A DNA stretch of 64,000 bases from Holophagales bacterium (GTDB taxonomy: Bacteria; Acidobacteriota; Thermoanaerobaculia; UBA5066): assembly GCA_016719485.1 (NCBI GenBank), contig JADJZB010000021.1, positions 558,001 through 622,000 of the forward strand, in the 5' to 3' direction. A model generated the notes under the pieces. It did not search any database and was not told the DNA's origin. It saw only the letters and a list, made by a program, of their open reading frames with translations. Every line of letters begins with the position of its first letter. The first letter of the stretch is position 1. Both the position numbers and the translations under genes were made by a program. Shown piece by piece: positions 36,601 through 47,107 of this stretch.

Positions 36601-37150
36601 GCCCCTCGAGGCCGCCCGAGAGGACGTGGAGCCCCTCGGCGTGCGCGGCGACGTCGGCCCACGAGGCCGCGGCCTGCCCCTTCGGCTTGCCGAGCGCGGC
36701 GGCCGTCAGGAGGCGGCAGAGGTTCCGGTAACCGGACTGGCTCCCGGCGAGGAGGGTGACGCGCGCTGGAGGAAGTCCGGGCGGAGGGGGCGGCGGGACG
36801 AGGCCGAGAGGGCCGTGCAGGTCGCGCGGGAGGGCCGACTCGTCGAGGACGACCTCCGCCCCGACGAGCGCCTTGATGCCGGCGGCCTTCGCCGCCTTCC
36901 AGAAGCGCGGGGCGCCGGAGACGCCGTTGCGGTCGACGAGGGCGACGGCGGGGAGCCCCAGCTCGGCGGCCCGCTCGACGAGCGTCTCCGGCTCGGAGGC
37001 TCCCTCGAGGAACGAGAAGGCCGAGGCGCACCTCAGCTCGGCCCAGCGCGCCCGGGCCGCGGCTCCCGGCTGCGCGAAGCGGCGCTTGCGCAGCTCCTCC
37101 TTCCGCGCGCCGGGGGAGACGATCTTCTTCGCGTCCCCCGGCATGAACAT
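33631..37150 (-). CDS. dnaE2: Error-prone DNA polymerase DnaE2 (one frameshift)
   Basis: Full-length alpha-subunit-like polymerase of about 1,170 residues (ImuC), used in damage-induced mutagenesis. The PHP domain begins at ELRCASAFSFLEGASEPETL; the palm carries EWPDIDLDLPSGDARE with the catalytic aspartates, preceded by VLVQGRGSAANSAVCYAL; then IQWDKDDCADLGIIKIDLLG and a C-terminal OB-fold. One frame break lies near 36285 in a GGGG run (minus strand) between HLKG and PEEMAALFADLP, probably a sequence error. The imuA and imuB genes are not next to it. The start is ATG 37150 or 37144; neither has a strong ribosome site. Its 3' end is the repeated unit of the island. Confidence 0.93.
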
Positions 37151-37405
37151 GTCGCGGGCGGGGGGGCGGACTTGTCCACGGGCGTAAGTTGAGCGTAAAT
37201 CAGGTCTACGTCAAGCTGGATGGGTCCGAGCTGACCCGGGTCACGGTGACCGGGACTCCCGTCGCGTGGATCACCCGAACGGACCGTCCACACGGTCGGC
37301 CCGCCGGCATCCCGGGCGTAGACTGAACAGACAGTCGCGAAATGACACCCCATGGGATTCGGCCATCTCGCGGCTTTCGGGCCTCGTCGGCGAAGGGGGA
37401 GGTCA

Positions 37406-39644
37406 ATGGGCGAATACAAACACCAGGATCGAAAGCTCCGTGTGAACACTCCGCTCGGCCCGGACGAGCTGCTCCTGACCGGGTTCTGGGGGACGGAGGA
37501 GATCTCGACGCTCTTCGGCTACCGGCTCGAGATGCTGGCGGAGAACAAGACGAAAGTGGCGTTCGACGCAATTCTCGGGCAGAAAGTGACGGTCTGTCTC
37601 GCGCTGGAGGACGGCAGCGAGACGTACCTGAACGGACTCTGCGTGAGGTTCGCCCAGGGAGGGCGGAACGAGATCTTCACCGAGTACGAGGCAGAGCTGG
37701 TGCCGGACGTCTGGAGGCTCACGCGCAGGACGGAAAGTCGGATCTTCCAGCGGATGACGGTGCCGGAGATCCTGAAGAAGGTCTTTGCCGGCTACACGGT
37801 GGACTGGCGGATCACCGGGAAGTACGAGCCGCGGGACTACTGCGTGCAGTACCGGGAGACGGACTTCAACTTCGGGGCGCGGCTGATGGAGGAGGAAGGG
37901 ATCTACTTCTACTTCAGGCACTCCGACGGCGACCACGAGATGGTCGCTTCGGACGACTCCATGGACCACCCGGACCTCGCGGGGGAGAACAAGTTCATCT
38001 ACGAGGAGGTCGAGGGCGGGGTGCGGGACGAGAACCGGATCTGGGCGTGGATGAAGAGGCAGGAGATCCGGCCAGGGAAGTCCCTGCTGTGGGACCGCTG
38101 CTTCGAGCTTCCGCACAAGCACCTGGAGGCCGAGGCGCTGATCATGGCGAGCGTGCCGGTAGGCAAGGAGACCCACAAGCTGAAGGTGAAGGGCGTGGAC
38201 GAGATGGAGGTCTACGACTTTCCCGGGGAGTACGCGCAGCGGTTCGACGGAGTCAACAAGGGGGGCGGGGAGCAGGCGGCGGAGCTCGAGAAGATCTTTC
38301 ACGACAACGAGCGGACGGTGGGGATCCGGATGGACGAAGAGACGACGTCGGCCGTGGTGATCCGGGCCAGGAGCAACGTGAAGCACCTCGTGCCGGGGTA
38401 CCAGTTCACGCTGCAGAGGCACTTCAACGCGGACGGGGAGTACCTGCTGACGTCGGTGAAGCACGCGGCGACGTGCGGGGCGGGATACCGTTCCGGCGAG
38501 GAAGAGGCGCTGACGTACGAGAACGAGGCGACGTGCATCCCTGCAGCGATGCCGTACCGGCCGCGGCGGACGACGCCGAAGCCGGTGGTGCAGGGCAGCC
38601 AGTCGGCTATCGTCGTGGGGCCGAAGGGGGAGGAGATCCACACCGACAAGTACGGCCGGGTGAAGGTCCAGTTCCACTGGGACAGGGAGGGAAAGAACGA
38701 CGAGGACAGCTCCTGCTGGCTCCGCGTGGGACAGCTCGCGGCGGGGCGGCGGTGGGGCGCGTCCTACTGGCCGCGGATCGGGCAGGAGGTGATCGTCGAC
38801 TTCTTCGAAGGAGACCCGGACCAGCCGATCATCGTCGGGACGGTCTACAACGCCGAGCAGATGCCGCCGTACCTGGGGCAGGGGCCCGACGGGAAGCACA
38901 AGAACGACAACAAGGTCTCGGGCTTCAAGTCGAACACGACGAAGGGGGGGCAGGGCTTCAACGAGCTGCGATTCGACGACACGAAAGACAGGGAGCAGGT
39001 CTTCCTCCACGCCGAGAAGAACATGGACACGCGGGTGAAGAGCAGCTCCATGGAAAGCGTCGGCAGCGCGAAGCACGTAACCGTGGGAGGGAAAAGGACG
39101 GCCAGAAGTCCGGCGAGTATCGCGAACGCACGTTCAAGGACAAGCACGTCACGGTCGACAACATGCTCCAGGTGCGGGCCGGTGACGCTAAGCTTCTCGC
39201 GGGGGCGGTGACGGCGCAGGGGACCTCGACCTGTACGTCGAGGGGGGCTGGAAGACGACGGTAGACGGGAGAGTGGAGCAGCACTTCAAGAAGGTCCGCC
39301 TCACTAAGGTCGATGGCGGCGTGGGCGAGGACGTCGGCGGGAAGTACGCCCTGTTCGTCGGCGATCGCCTCTCGATCGGTGCGAAGGGGAATGCCTGCTA
39401 CGCGAGCCAGAGCCAGCTCGTCATCTCCGCGCCAGCGGTGTGCATCAAGTCCTCGGCTTCGAACTTCATCACGATCGACGGCAGCGGCGTGACCATCGTC
39501 GGGACCATGGTCAAGATCAACAGCGGGGGGTCGGCGCTGAGCGATACCGCCATGGACCCGAGCGACCCGAACGACGCGACGAAGGCCGGCCCGTTGGAGC
39601 CAGCGGCCGCCGACGACGCGAAGACGGGACAGAAATCGTGCTAG
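37406..39644 (+). CDS. vgrG: Type VI secretion tip protein VgrG (copy 1, frameshifted)
   Basis: VgrG (TssI) forms the trimeric spike tip of the type VI secretion apparatus and carries effectors. About 745 residues, from MGEYKHQDRKLRV. The gp27-like part contains YCVQYRETDFNFGARLMEEE and FQLRHFNADGEYLLTSVKHAATCGAGYRSGEE-like sequence; the gp5-like OB core has TDKYGRVKVQFHWDREGKND and PRIGQEVIVDFFEGDPDQPI; the tail is a beta-helix ending in TGQKSC. Frame breaks near 39085 and 39200 split the tail. The ATG at 37406 has GGGGGAGG upstream. Copies 1 and 2 share a tail type (LGQGPDGKHKNDNKVSGFKS) that differs from copies 3 and 4. Confidence 0.9.
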
Positions 39645-39852
39645 CCGGGGGAGGCGCTGCGACGGGAAAGGCGGGTGCGATGCCGGTCCGCCGGGAACGT
39701 GTGCCGCCGGTCTCGTTTCGGGGGTCACCTCGAGGGGGCGAATGATGGGAAAGCCGGCCGCGCGTGATGGACCCCGTTTCTCATCCTCTCCCCTGTTCTC
39801 ACGCCCGGGCCCGGGGCACCCAACGTGAGCATCGGCTTCTTTTCGGCCTGGC

Positions 39853-40830
39853 GTGGGCTACCGCTCGCTGCGGTGGCGGCTCCAGGCGGCCAAGGCCGTG
39901 GCCGACACTTCCATCAAGGTCGCCCAGGCGGCGACGACCGCGGCGGCCGGGACGCCCGGACTGCCGGCCGCCAAGGCTGCGGAGGAAGCGGCGAAGACCG
40001 CGGCCCTGGCGTCGATGAGCGCGACGATCAACGCGATGGCCGCGGGGGGCACCGACATCCACTTCTGCGCCACTCCGTTCCCGCTCCCGCCTCACGGACC
40101 GGGGGTCGTCATCAACGGCTCGTCGACGGTTCTGATCAACAACCTGCCCGCCTGCCGGCAGGGGGACACAATCCTCGAGGCGATCGGGCCGACGAACAAG
40201 ATCTCGATGGGATGCCTGAACGTCCAGATCGGCATGAGCGGAGGCTCGGTCTCGACCGGCCTCGGGGCCGGCGTCGACGCCCTCGCGAGCCAGTCCTCCA
40301 CCCTCTCCGACAACCTGAGGCAGCTGCAGCAGGACGGCTGGAAGATCCGCTACGGAGACGCGGGGAAGGGGAGCTACGCCGACCGTGCCGCCAAGGAGAT
40401 CGTCATCGACTCCAACGAAAGGGGGAACACGGAGGCGATCGTCCAGACGCTCGCCCACGAGAGCGGCCACGCCCTCTACGAGCCGGACGCCTACGTCCCG
40501 CCCGCAGGGCTCACGAAGCAGGAGTACGTCGACCGCAACACCAACAACGCCCTGAAGGACGAGGGTGAGGCGACGATGACGAACGCGGACGTTCGTAAGG
40601 AGTTGAACGACGCGGGGGCGTCCGACATCGGCATCGCCGGCGCGCAGGGAGACAAGTACCAGGAGATCGCCGACAAGTACCCTGACCCGGCGGACAGGGA
40701 CAAGGCGAGGCAGGAGATCGGGGATGCCTTCGCCGACGGCGAGCACCCGAGCACCGACCCGAGCAAGACCTACGGGGACTACTACGGACAACCCTACTCG
40801 GACTGGTGGGACACGAACGTCGGGCCATGA
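39853..40830 (+). CDS. PAAR-domain effector with HExxH metallopeptidase-like C-terminus
   Basis: A 325-residue protein that would cap the VgrG spike and deliver a toxin. After an Ala-rich helix, a PAAR-type domain reads GTDIHFCATPFPLPPHGPGV, INGSSTVLINNLPACRQGD and NKISMGC. The C-terminal half contains EIVIDSNERGNTEAIVQTLA followed by HESGHALYEP, a HExxH zinc-binding motif, so it is predicted to be a metallopeptidase effector. The start is uncertain: the GTG at 39853 has no ribosome site, and a GTG at 39826 in another frame could be the true start if a base is missing. The 200 bp before it hold no supported gene. It ends in ATGA, possibly coupled to the next gene. Confidence 0.75.
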   Translation: MGYRSLRWRLQAAKAVADTSIKVAQAATTAAAGTPGLPAAKAAEEAAKTAALASMSATINAMAAGGTDIHFCATPFPLPPHGPGVVINGSSTVLINNLPACRQGDTILEAIGPTNKISMGCLNVQIGMSGGSVSTGLGAGVDALASQSSTLSDNLRQLQQDGWKIRYGDAGKGSYADRAAKEIVIDSNERGNTEAIVQTLAHESGHALYEPDAYVPPAGLTKQEYVDRNTNNALKDEGEATMTNADVRKELNDAGASDIGIAGAQGDKYQEIADKYPDPADRDKARQEIGDAFADGEHPSTDPSKTYGDYYGQPYSDWWDTNVGP

Positions 40831-40916
40831 TGTGGCCCGGGACGATCCGGTGGCTGGTGGCCGGGTTCTCCTCGCGGCGTGCGCCGGAGGGAGGCCTGGA
40901 GGAAGAGAGGGGACCG

Positions 40917-41360
40917 ATGGCAACGGAGGCAGAACTCTTCGATGCGCTCGAGGCGCTCGCCGCTTCGCGCCCTTTCCGTGTGGACGACGTGTCGAGGAAG
41001 ACAGGGCTGGCCCTGGCGCCCGACAAGGACGGGACGGACGAGATCTTCGCCGTCCACCGGGGCCGGAACCCGGCCGGGCCACTGTTCGTCGAAGCCGAGC
41101 TCCGTACGCCCGGACCGGGAGCGACCGCGCCCGACGGCATCCTGATCCTGACCCTGAACCGAGCGGTCGCGGTCACCGCGCGAAACGCCACCTCGCGTTT
41201 CGGGTCCGAGCAAGACCTCATCGTCCCGACCCCCCGACAACCCGCCGATACTCCCGTCTACGCCGTCTATCGCAGGCCGTGGGGCGACCTCCGGCTCGGA
41301 TTCGAGCGTGGCGGCCGCAGGCTCCTGGTCAAGGTCGTCCTCGACGCCACTGGGCGCTGA
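40917..41360 (+). CDS. Possible immunity protein to the PAAR-HExxH effector
   Basis: A 147-residue protein of no recognised family directly downstream of the effector, where the cognate immunity gene is usually found. No signal peptide. The start at ATG 40917 has GAGAGGGG upstream; an ATG at 40827 overlapping the effector stop is in frame but lacks a ribosome site. The sequence is soluble and mixed alpha/beta (FAVHRGRNPAGPLFVEAELR, YAVYRRPWGDLRLGFERGGR). The role is inferred from position only. Confidence 0.5.
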   Translation: MATEAELFDALEALAASRPFRVDDVSRKTGLALAPDKDGTDEIFAVHRGRNPAGPLFVEAELRTPGPGATAPDGILILTLNRAVAVTARNATSRFGSEQDLIVPTPRQPADTPVYAVYRRPWGDLRLGFERGGRRLLVKVVLDATGR

Positions 41361-41382
41361 TCGGCTCACGCCTCCAGACCTG

Positions 41383-41452
41383 GTGAGCCGGGTCACGTGG
41401 ATGTGGGTCGGGCCCCGGGTCTTTGACCCGCGTCCGTCCGAGGCCCTATATT
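41383..41452 (+). promoter_or_regulatory. CRP/FNR-like site and sigma70 promoter of vgrG copy 2
   Basis: GTGAGCCGGGTCAC (GTGA-N6-TCAC, centre 41389.5) matches the symmetric core bound by CRP/FNR family regulators. It is followed by TTGACC (41423) and, after 18 bases, TATATT (41447-41452). The same layout precedes copies 3 and 4. Confidence 0.7.
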
Positions 41453-41514
41453 GAACAGGTTCACCAGAGCAGGTCAGGCCGTCGGTCCGGGGCTCCGGCA
41501 CAGGGGGACTCTCC

Positions 41515-43757
41515 ATGGGCGAATACAAGCACCAGGATCGGAAGCTCCGCGTGAAGACGCCGCTCGACGCGGACGACCTGCTCCTGACCGGGTTCTGGGG
41601 AACGGAGGCGATCTCGACGCTTTTCGGCTACCGGCTCGAGATGCTGGCGGAGAACAAGACCAAGGTGCCGTTCGACGCGATCCTGGGGCAGAAGGTGACG
41701 GTCTACCTCGCGCTGGAGGACGGCAGCGAGACGTACCTGAACGGCTGTGCGTGCGGTTCGCCCAGGGGGGGCAGAACGAGCTCTTCACCGAGTACGAGGC
41801 CGGGCTCGTGCCCGACGTCTGGAGGCTGACGCGCAAGGCGCAGAGCCGGATCTTCCAGCGGATGACGGTGGTGGACATCCTGAGGAAGGTCTTCGACGGC
41901 TACACGGTGGACTGGCGCACGAGAGCGAAGTACGAGCCGCGGGACTACTGCGTGCAGTACCGCGAGACGGACTTCAACTTCGGGGCGCGGCTGATGGAAG
42001 AGGAAGGGATCTACTTCTTCTTCGAGCACTCCGACGGCGATCACAGGATGATCGTGACGGACGATCCTTCCGACCATCCGGACCTCAAGGGCGTGAACAA
42101 GTTCATCTACGAGGACGTCGAGGGCGGGTTCGGGACGAGAACCGGATCTGGGCGTGGATGAAGGAGCAGGAGATCCGGTCGGGGAAGTCGGTCCTGTGGG
42201 ACCACACCTTCGAGATCGCCCACCAGAACCTGGCCGCCGAGGCGCTGATCATGGCGAGCGTGCCGGTGGGCAAGGAGACGCACAAGCTGAAGGTGAAAAA
42301 CGTGGACAAGATGGAGGTCTACGATTTTCCCGGAGAGTTTGCACAGCGTTTCGACGGGATCAACAAGGGGGGCGGGGAGCAAGCGTCGGAGCTCGAGAAA
42401 GTCTTCCAGGACAACAAGCGAACGGTCGGGCTCCGGATGGACGAGGAGACGACGCCGGCGGTGGTGATCCGGGCCAGGAGCAACGTGAAGCACCTTGTGC
42501 CGGGATACAAGTTCACCCTGCAGCGGCACTTCAATGCGGACGGGAAGTACCTGCTGACGTCGGTGAAGCACGCGGCGACGTGCGGGGCGGGGTACCGTTC
42601 CGGGGAGGAAGCGGCGCTGACGTACGAAAACGAGGCGACGTGCATCCCGTCGGCGATGCCGTACCGGCCGCGGCGGACGACGCCGAAACCGGTGGTCCAG
42701 GGCAGCCAGACGGCGGTCGTCGTGGGGCCGCAAGGAGAGGAGATCTTCACCGACAAGTACGGGCGGGTGAAGGTGCAGTTCCACTGGGACCGCGACGGAA
42801 AGTACAACGAAGAAAGCTCCACGTGGCTCCGGGTGGGCCAGCTCGCAGCAGGACGGAGATGGGGAGCATCCCACTGGCCGCGGATCGGGCAGGAGGTGAT
42901 CGTCGACTTCCTGGAGGGCGACCCGGACCAGCCGATCATCGTGGGGACGGTCTACAACTCCAACCAGATGCCCCCGTATCTGGGGCAGGGGCCGGACGGC
43001 AAGCACAAGAACGACAACAAAGTCTCTGGCTTCAAGTCGAACACGACGATGGGGGGGCAGGGATTCAACGAGCTCCGCTTCGACGACTCGAAAGACAAGG
43101 AACAGGTCTTCATTCACGCCGAGAAGGACCTGGACGTCCGCGTGAAGAACGACATGCGGGAGAGGATCCTCAACGACCGCCACCTCGTCATCGGCGGCGA
43201 GCAGAACGGGAGCAAGCGCGGCGACTACAAGGAGAAGGTCTTCAGGGACCGCTTCATCCTGGTGAAGCGTCACCACGAGGAGAAGATCGGCGGCGACATG
43301 AAGCTCCTCGTCGGGGAGGGGGACGAGGGGAACGGGAACCTCGATACGGTCATCAAAGGGAACCGGACGACGACGATCGACGGAAACGAGGACCTTCACG
43401 TCAAGTCGGGCGCGAAGACCAAGGTCGACGGCGGCTTGTCGATGACCGTCGGAGGGAAGACCCAGGAAAAGACCGGGACGGACTGGGCTCACGAGGCCGG
43501 CCAGGAGATCCACCTCAAGGCCGGGATGAAGGTCGTCATCGAGGCCGGTGCAGCTCACGCTCAAGGGGCCTGGTGGGTTCGTGGACATCAACCCGGCGGG
43601 GGTGACGATCCAGGGCACCATGGTCCTCATCAACAGCGGCGGCTCTGCGGGAAGCGGAAGTGGTTCGAGTCCCGCTGCGCCCAGCGATGCCTCGAAGGCC
43701 AACCCGCCGGACCCGGCGGAAGCCGACGACGCCAAGACCGGGCAGAAGTCGAGCTGA
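41515..43757 (+). CDS. vgrG: Type VI secretion tip protein VgrG (copy 2, frameshifted)
   Basis: About 747 residues once frame breaks near 41742, 42130 and 43545 are repaired. Comparison with the other copies shows lost G bases in short runs at the first two sites. The core is nearly identical to copy 1, and the beta-helix tail is longer and different (KRGDYKEKVFRDRFILVKRH, NRTTTIDGNEDLHVKSGAKT), ending in TGQKSS like copy 1. There is no effector or adaptor gene after it; the next promoter begins 60 bp downstream. The gene may be an orphan spike, or its cargo was lost by recombination between copies. Confidence 0.9.
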
Positions 43758-43818
43758 CGCCGGGAACGTCGCCGACCTGTTGCCGCACCGGATCGCCCTG
43801 ATGAGCGAGGGAGACTCG

Positions 43819-43890
43819 GTGAGCCGGGTCACGCCCCTGTCCGTCTGGGACACTCCGCCTTTGACCCACGTCCGTCGCTGACCCTATATT
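43819..43890 (+). promoter_or_regulatory. CRP/FNR-like site and sigma70 promoter of vgrG copy 3
   Basis: GTGAGCCGGGTCAC (centre 43825.5), TTGACC at 43861 and TATATT at 43885-43890, again with an 18-base spacer. The CRP-like centre is about 71 bases before the expected start of transcription, a usual class I position. Confidence 0.7.
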
Positions 43891-43952
43891 GATCTCGCGT
43901 AAATGGATTGAACAGGTTGGCGGTCCGGGTCTCCGGCACAGGGGGAATCTCG

Positions 43953-46068
43953 ATGGGCGAGTACAAGCATCAGGATCGGAAGCTTCGCGTGAACACGCCG
44001 CTGGGTCCGGACGAGCTGATCCTCACGGGGTTCTGGGGGACCGAAGCGATCTCGACTCTTTTCGGCTACCGGCTCGAGATGCTCGCGGAGAACAAGACGA
44101 AAGTGGCGTTCGACGCGATCCTGGGGCAGAAGGTGACGGTCCACCTCGCGCTCGCGGACGGGAGCGAGACGTACCTGAACGGGCTGTGCGTGAAGCTCGC
44201 GCAGGGGGGGCGGAACGACCTCTTCACCGAATACGAGGCCGCGCTCGTGCCGGAGGTCTGGTTGCTGACCCGCAAGGCACGGAGCCGGATCTTCCAGAGG
44301 ATGACGGTACCGGAGATCCTGAGGGAGGTCTTCACCGGATTTTCGGTGGACTGGCAGCTGAGCGAGAAGTACGAGCCGCGGGACTACTGCGTGCAGTACC
44401 GGGAGACGGATTTCAACTTCGGGGCGCGGCTGATGGAGGAGGAGGATCTACTTCTTCTTCAAGCACTCCGAACGCGACCACAAGATGATCGCTTCAGACA
44501 GCCCCTCGGACCACCCGGACCTCGCGGGAGACAGCAAGCTCATCTACGAGGAGGTCGAGGGGGGCGTTCGGGACGAGAACCGGATCTGGGCGTGGATGAA
44601 GGAGCAGGAGATCCGGCCGGGGAAGTACGTTCTGCGGGATCACACCTTCGAGCTGCCGCACAGGCACCTCGAGGCCGAAGCCATGATCCCGGCCAGTGTG
44701 CCCGTGGGCAAGGAGACGCACAACCTGAAAGTGAAAGGCGTGGACAAGCTGGAGGTCTACGACTTTCCCGGGGAGTACGCGCAGCGTTTCGACGGGATCA
44801 ACGCGGGGGGCGGGGAGCAGGCGTCGGAGCTGCAGAAGGTCTTCCGCGACAGGGAGCGGACGGTCCGGATCCGGATGGACGAGGGGACGACGCCGGCGGT
44901 GGTCATCCGGGCGAAGAGCACCGTGAAGCACCTCGTGCCGGGGTACAAGTTCACGCTGCAGAGGCACTTCAACGCGGACGGGGCGTACCTGCTGACGTCG
45001 GTGCGGCACGCGGCGACCTGCGGGGCAGGGTACCGGTCGGGCGAGGAGGACGCACTGACGTACGAGAACGAGGCGACGTGCATCCCGGCGGCGATGCCGT
45101 ACCGGCCACGAAGGACGACGCCGAAACCGGTGGTGCAGGGGAGCCAGACGGCGGTCGTCGTCGGACCGTCGACCGAGGAGATCTTCACGGACAAGTACGG
45201 GCGGGTGAAGGTGCAGTTCCACTGGGACCGCGAGGGAAAGCACGACGAGAGCTCCTCGTGCTGGATGCGTGTCGGGACGAGCTGGGCGGGGCAGAACTGG
45301 GGGGCGATCCGGATTCCCCGAATCGGTCAGGAGGTCATCGTCGACTTCCTGGAGGGCGACCCGGACCAGCCGATCATCGTCGGGAGCGTCTACAACGCCG
45401 AGAGGATGCCGCCGTACGACCTGCCCTCGAACAAGACCCGGAGCGGGGTCAAGTCGCGGAGCTCGAAGGGCGCGGGGCCCGCGAACTTCAACGAGATCAT
45501 GTTCGAGGACAAGAAGGGCGGGGAGCTGCTGAAGATCCACGCCGAGAAGAACCAGGACATCGAGGTGGAGAACGACGAGTCCCACACCGTCGGTCACGAC
45601 CGGACGAAGTCGATCGGGAACGACGAGACGACGAGCGTGGGCGCGAACCGGACCGAGACCGTCGGAAGGGACGAGAGCATCACTGTGAGCACGAACCGGT
45701 CGATCGCGATCGGGGCGAACGAGACGCGGACGATCGGGGCGAACGAGACCGTGGCGATCGGGGGAGCGCTCGCCTTCTCGGTCTCCAAGGCCGTGACCGT
45801 TTCGTTCGCGAAAGGCTCGACGGTGAACGTCGGAGCCGACGCCGCGACGCAGATCGGGGGGAGCGGAACCGTCACGGCCGGGAAGACTCTCACCCTGACG
45901 GCCGGCGACACGGTACAGCTCCAGACCGGCGACGCCTCGATCACGATGAAGAAGGACGGGACCATCACGATCAAGGGCAAGGACATCAACGTCATCGCCA
46001 GCGGCAAGGTGAACGTCAAGGCGTCCTCGTCCGTGACGATCAAGGGCAGCAAGATCGGGATGAACTGA
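43953..46068 (+). CDS. vgrG: Type VI secretion tip protein VgrG (copy 3, frameshifted)
   Basis: About 705 residues. A frame break near 44445 is due to two missing G in GAGGAGGAG; in copy 4 the same place reads GAGGAGGAGGGG. It belongs with copy 4: shared DLPSNKTRSGVKSRSS block and GTSWAGQNWGAIRIPRIG core. The tail is a beta-helix with a short repeat of about eight residues (GNDETTSVGANRTETVGRDE and similar) and ends in TIKGSKIGMN. The ATG at 43953 has AGGGGGAA upstream. It heads a cargo operon: DUF2169, ketoacyl-synthase-like, DUF4150-metzincin, exported protein, DUF6484 and HEAT-repeat genes. Confidence 0.9.
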
Positions 46069-46096
46069 GCGGGGAGGCACGGTCGAGAGGGAGGCC

Positions 46097-47107
46097 ATGG
46101 CTGGAATGGAGCTGGTCAACAGGAGCCGGTACGCGGCGGAGAGGACCCTCGTCATCGACGGGTCCGGGGCCGAGCTGCTCGCCGTCCTCGTGAAGGCGAC
46201 GTTCGCCTGGACCGCCCGGGCGGGCCTTCAGCCCGCAGCCGAGCAGGCCGCCGTTCGCCTCGCCGACGAGCACAGCGGGGAACCGAGCCGATCCTCCATT
46301 CGACGGGCCTCGGACCTCTGCCCCGGAAAGCCCGGCTGCGACCTCGTCCTCCTGGGGCGCGCCGGGCGCACCCGTCCGGCGCCGCAGGTGGATGTCACGT
46401 TCCGCGTGGGCGCCTTCGGCAGGGACGTGCGCGTCTTCGGCGAGCGGCGCTGGTCGGGCGCCACCGGCGTTCCCGGAGCCGGAGCCCTTCGAGACGATGG
46501 CCCTCACCTGGGAGAACGCCTACGGCGGCCGCGACTCCGACCTGCCGAACCCGGGAGCTTTCGAAGAGGAGCCGAGGAATCCCGTCGGGCGCGGGTTCCG
46601 AGGGCGCGGCTCGAAGAGGCCGGTCGCGGGAGACCGCCTGCCGAACGTCGAGGACCCGGCCGCCCTCGTCAAGGGCCCCTTCGACCGTCCGCAGCCAGCG
46701 GGTTTCGGTTTTGTGGCCTCGCACTGGCAGCCCCGGGTCTCCTACGCGGGGACGTACGACGCCGCCTGGCAGCGTCAACGGGCGCCCTGCCTCCCGACGA
46801 CCTGGACCCGCGTTTCCACCAGCGCGGCGCACCCGGCCTCGTGGCGCCCGATCCGCCTGCGCCCGGGGCCCCCGTCGTCGTGACGGGCATCGTGCCGCAC
46901 GGGGAGATGCGGTTCGCACTCCCGCGTGTCGTCCCGCGGGGGCAGGTCTATTTCCGCACGCAGAAGACGGACCTGGCCTTCACGCTGCAGACGGTCCTCG
47001 TCGATGCCGAGACGGCGCTCGTGGAGCTGACTTTCGGCGCCTACCAGAGCGTGCACGGGCAGACGCGCGACGTCGAGTGCGTCGCGGTCGAGGCGGAGGG
47101 GCCGTGA
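46097..47107 (+). CDS. DUF2169 family type VI accessory protein (frameshifted)
   Basis: About 337 residues. DUF2169 proteins accompany VgrG and PAAR cargo genes and are thought to act as effector loading factors. Visible: KATFAWTARAGLQPA, RRWSGATGVPGA, ENAYGGRDSDLPNPG, NPVGRGF, LPNVEDPAALV, and at the end GQVYFRTQKTDLAFTLQTVL. Frame breaks near 46475 and 46795 are in C- or G-rich runs. The stop overlaps the next start (GTGA). Two further DUF2169 genes follow the fourth vgrG. Confidence 0.82.
   Translation: MAGMELVNRSRYAAERTLVIDGSGAELLAVLVKATFAWTARAGLQPAAEQAAVRLADEHSGEPSRSSIRRASDLCPGKPGCDLVLLGRAGRTRPAPQVDVTFRVGAFGRDVRVFGERRWSGATGVPGAGALRDDGPHLGERLRRPRLRPAEPGSFRRGAEESRRARVPRARLEEAGRGRPPAERRGPGRPRQGPLRPSAASGFRFCGLALAAPGLLRGDVRRRLAASTGALPPDDLDPRFHQRGAPGLVAPDPPAPGAPVVVTGIVPHGEMRFALPRVVPRGQVYFRTQKTDLAFTLQTVLVDAETALVELTFGAYQSVHGQTRDVECVAVEAEGP

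Noticed and set aside
37160..37200. LexA-like operator before dnaE2
   Set aside because: Only a weak GGAC-TT-GTCC symmetry is present; it matches no LexA consensus I can name.
45580..45780. Short repeats that at first look like a direct-repeat array
   Set aside because: They are codons for the beta-helix tail of VgrG copy 3, in frame and degenerate at the DNA level; no CRISPR spacers.
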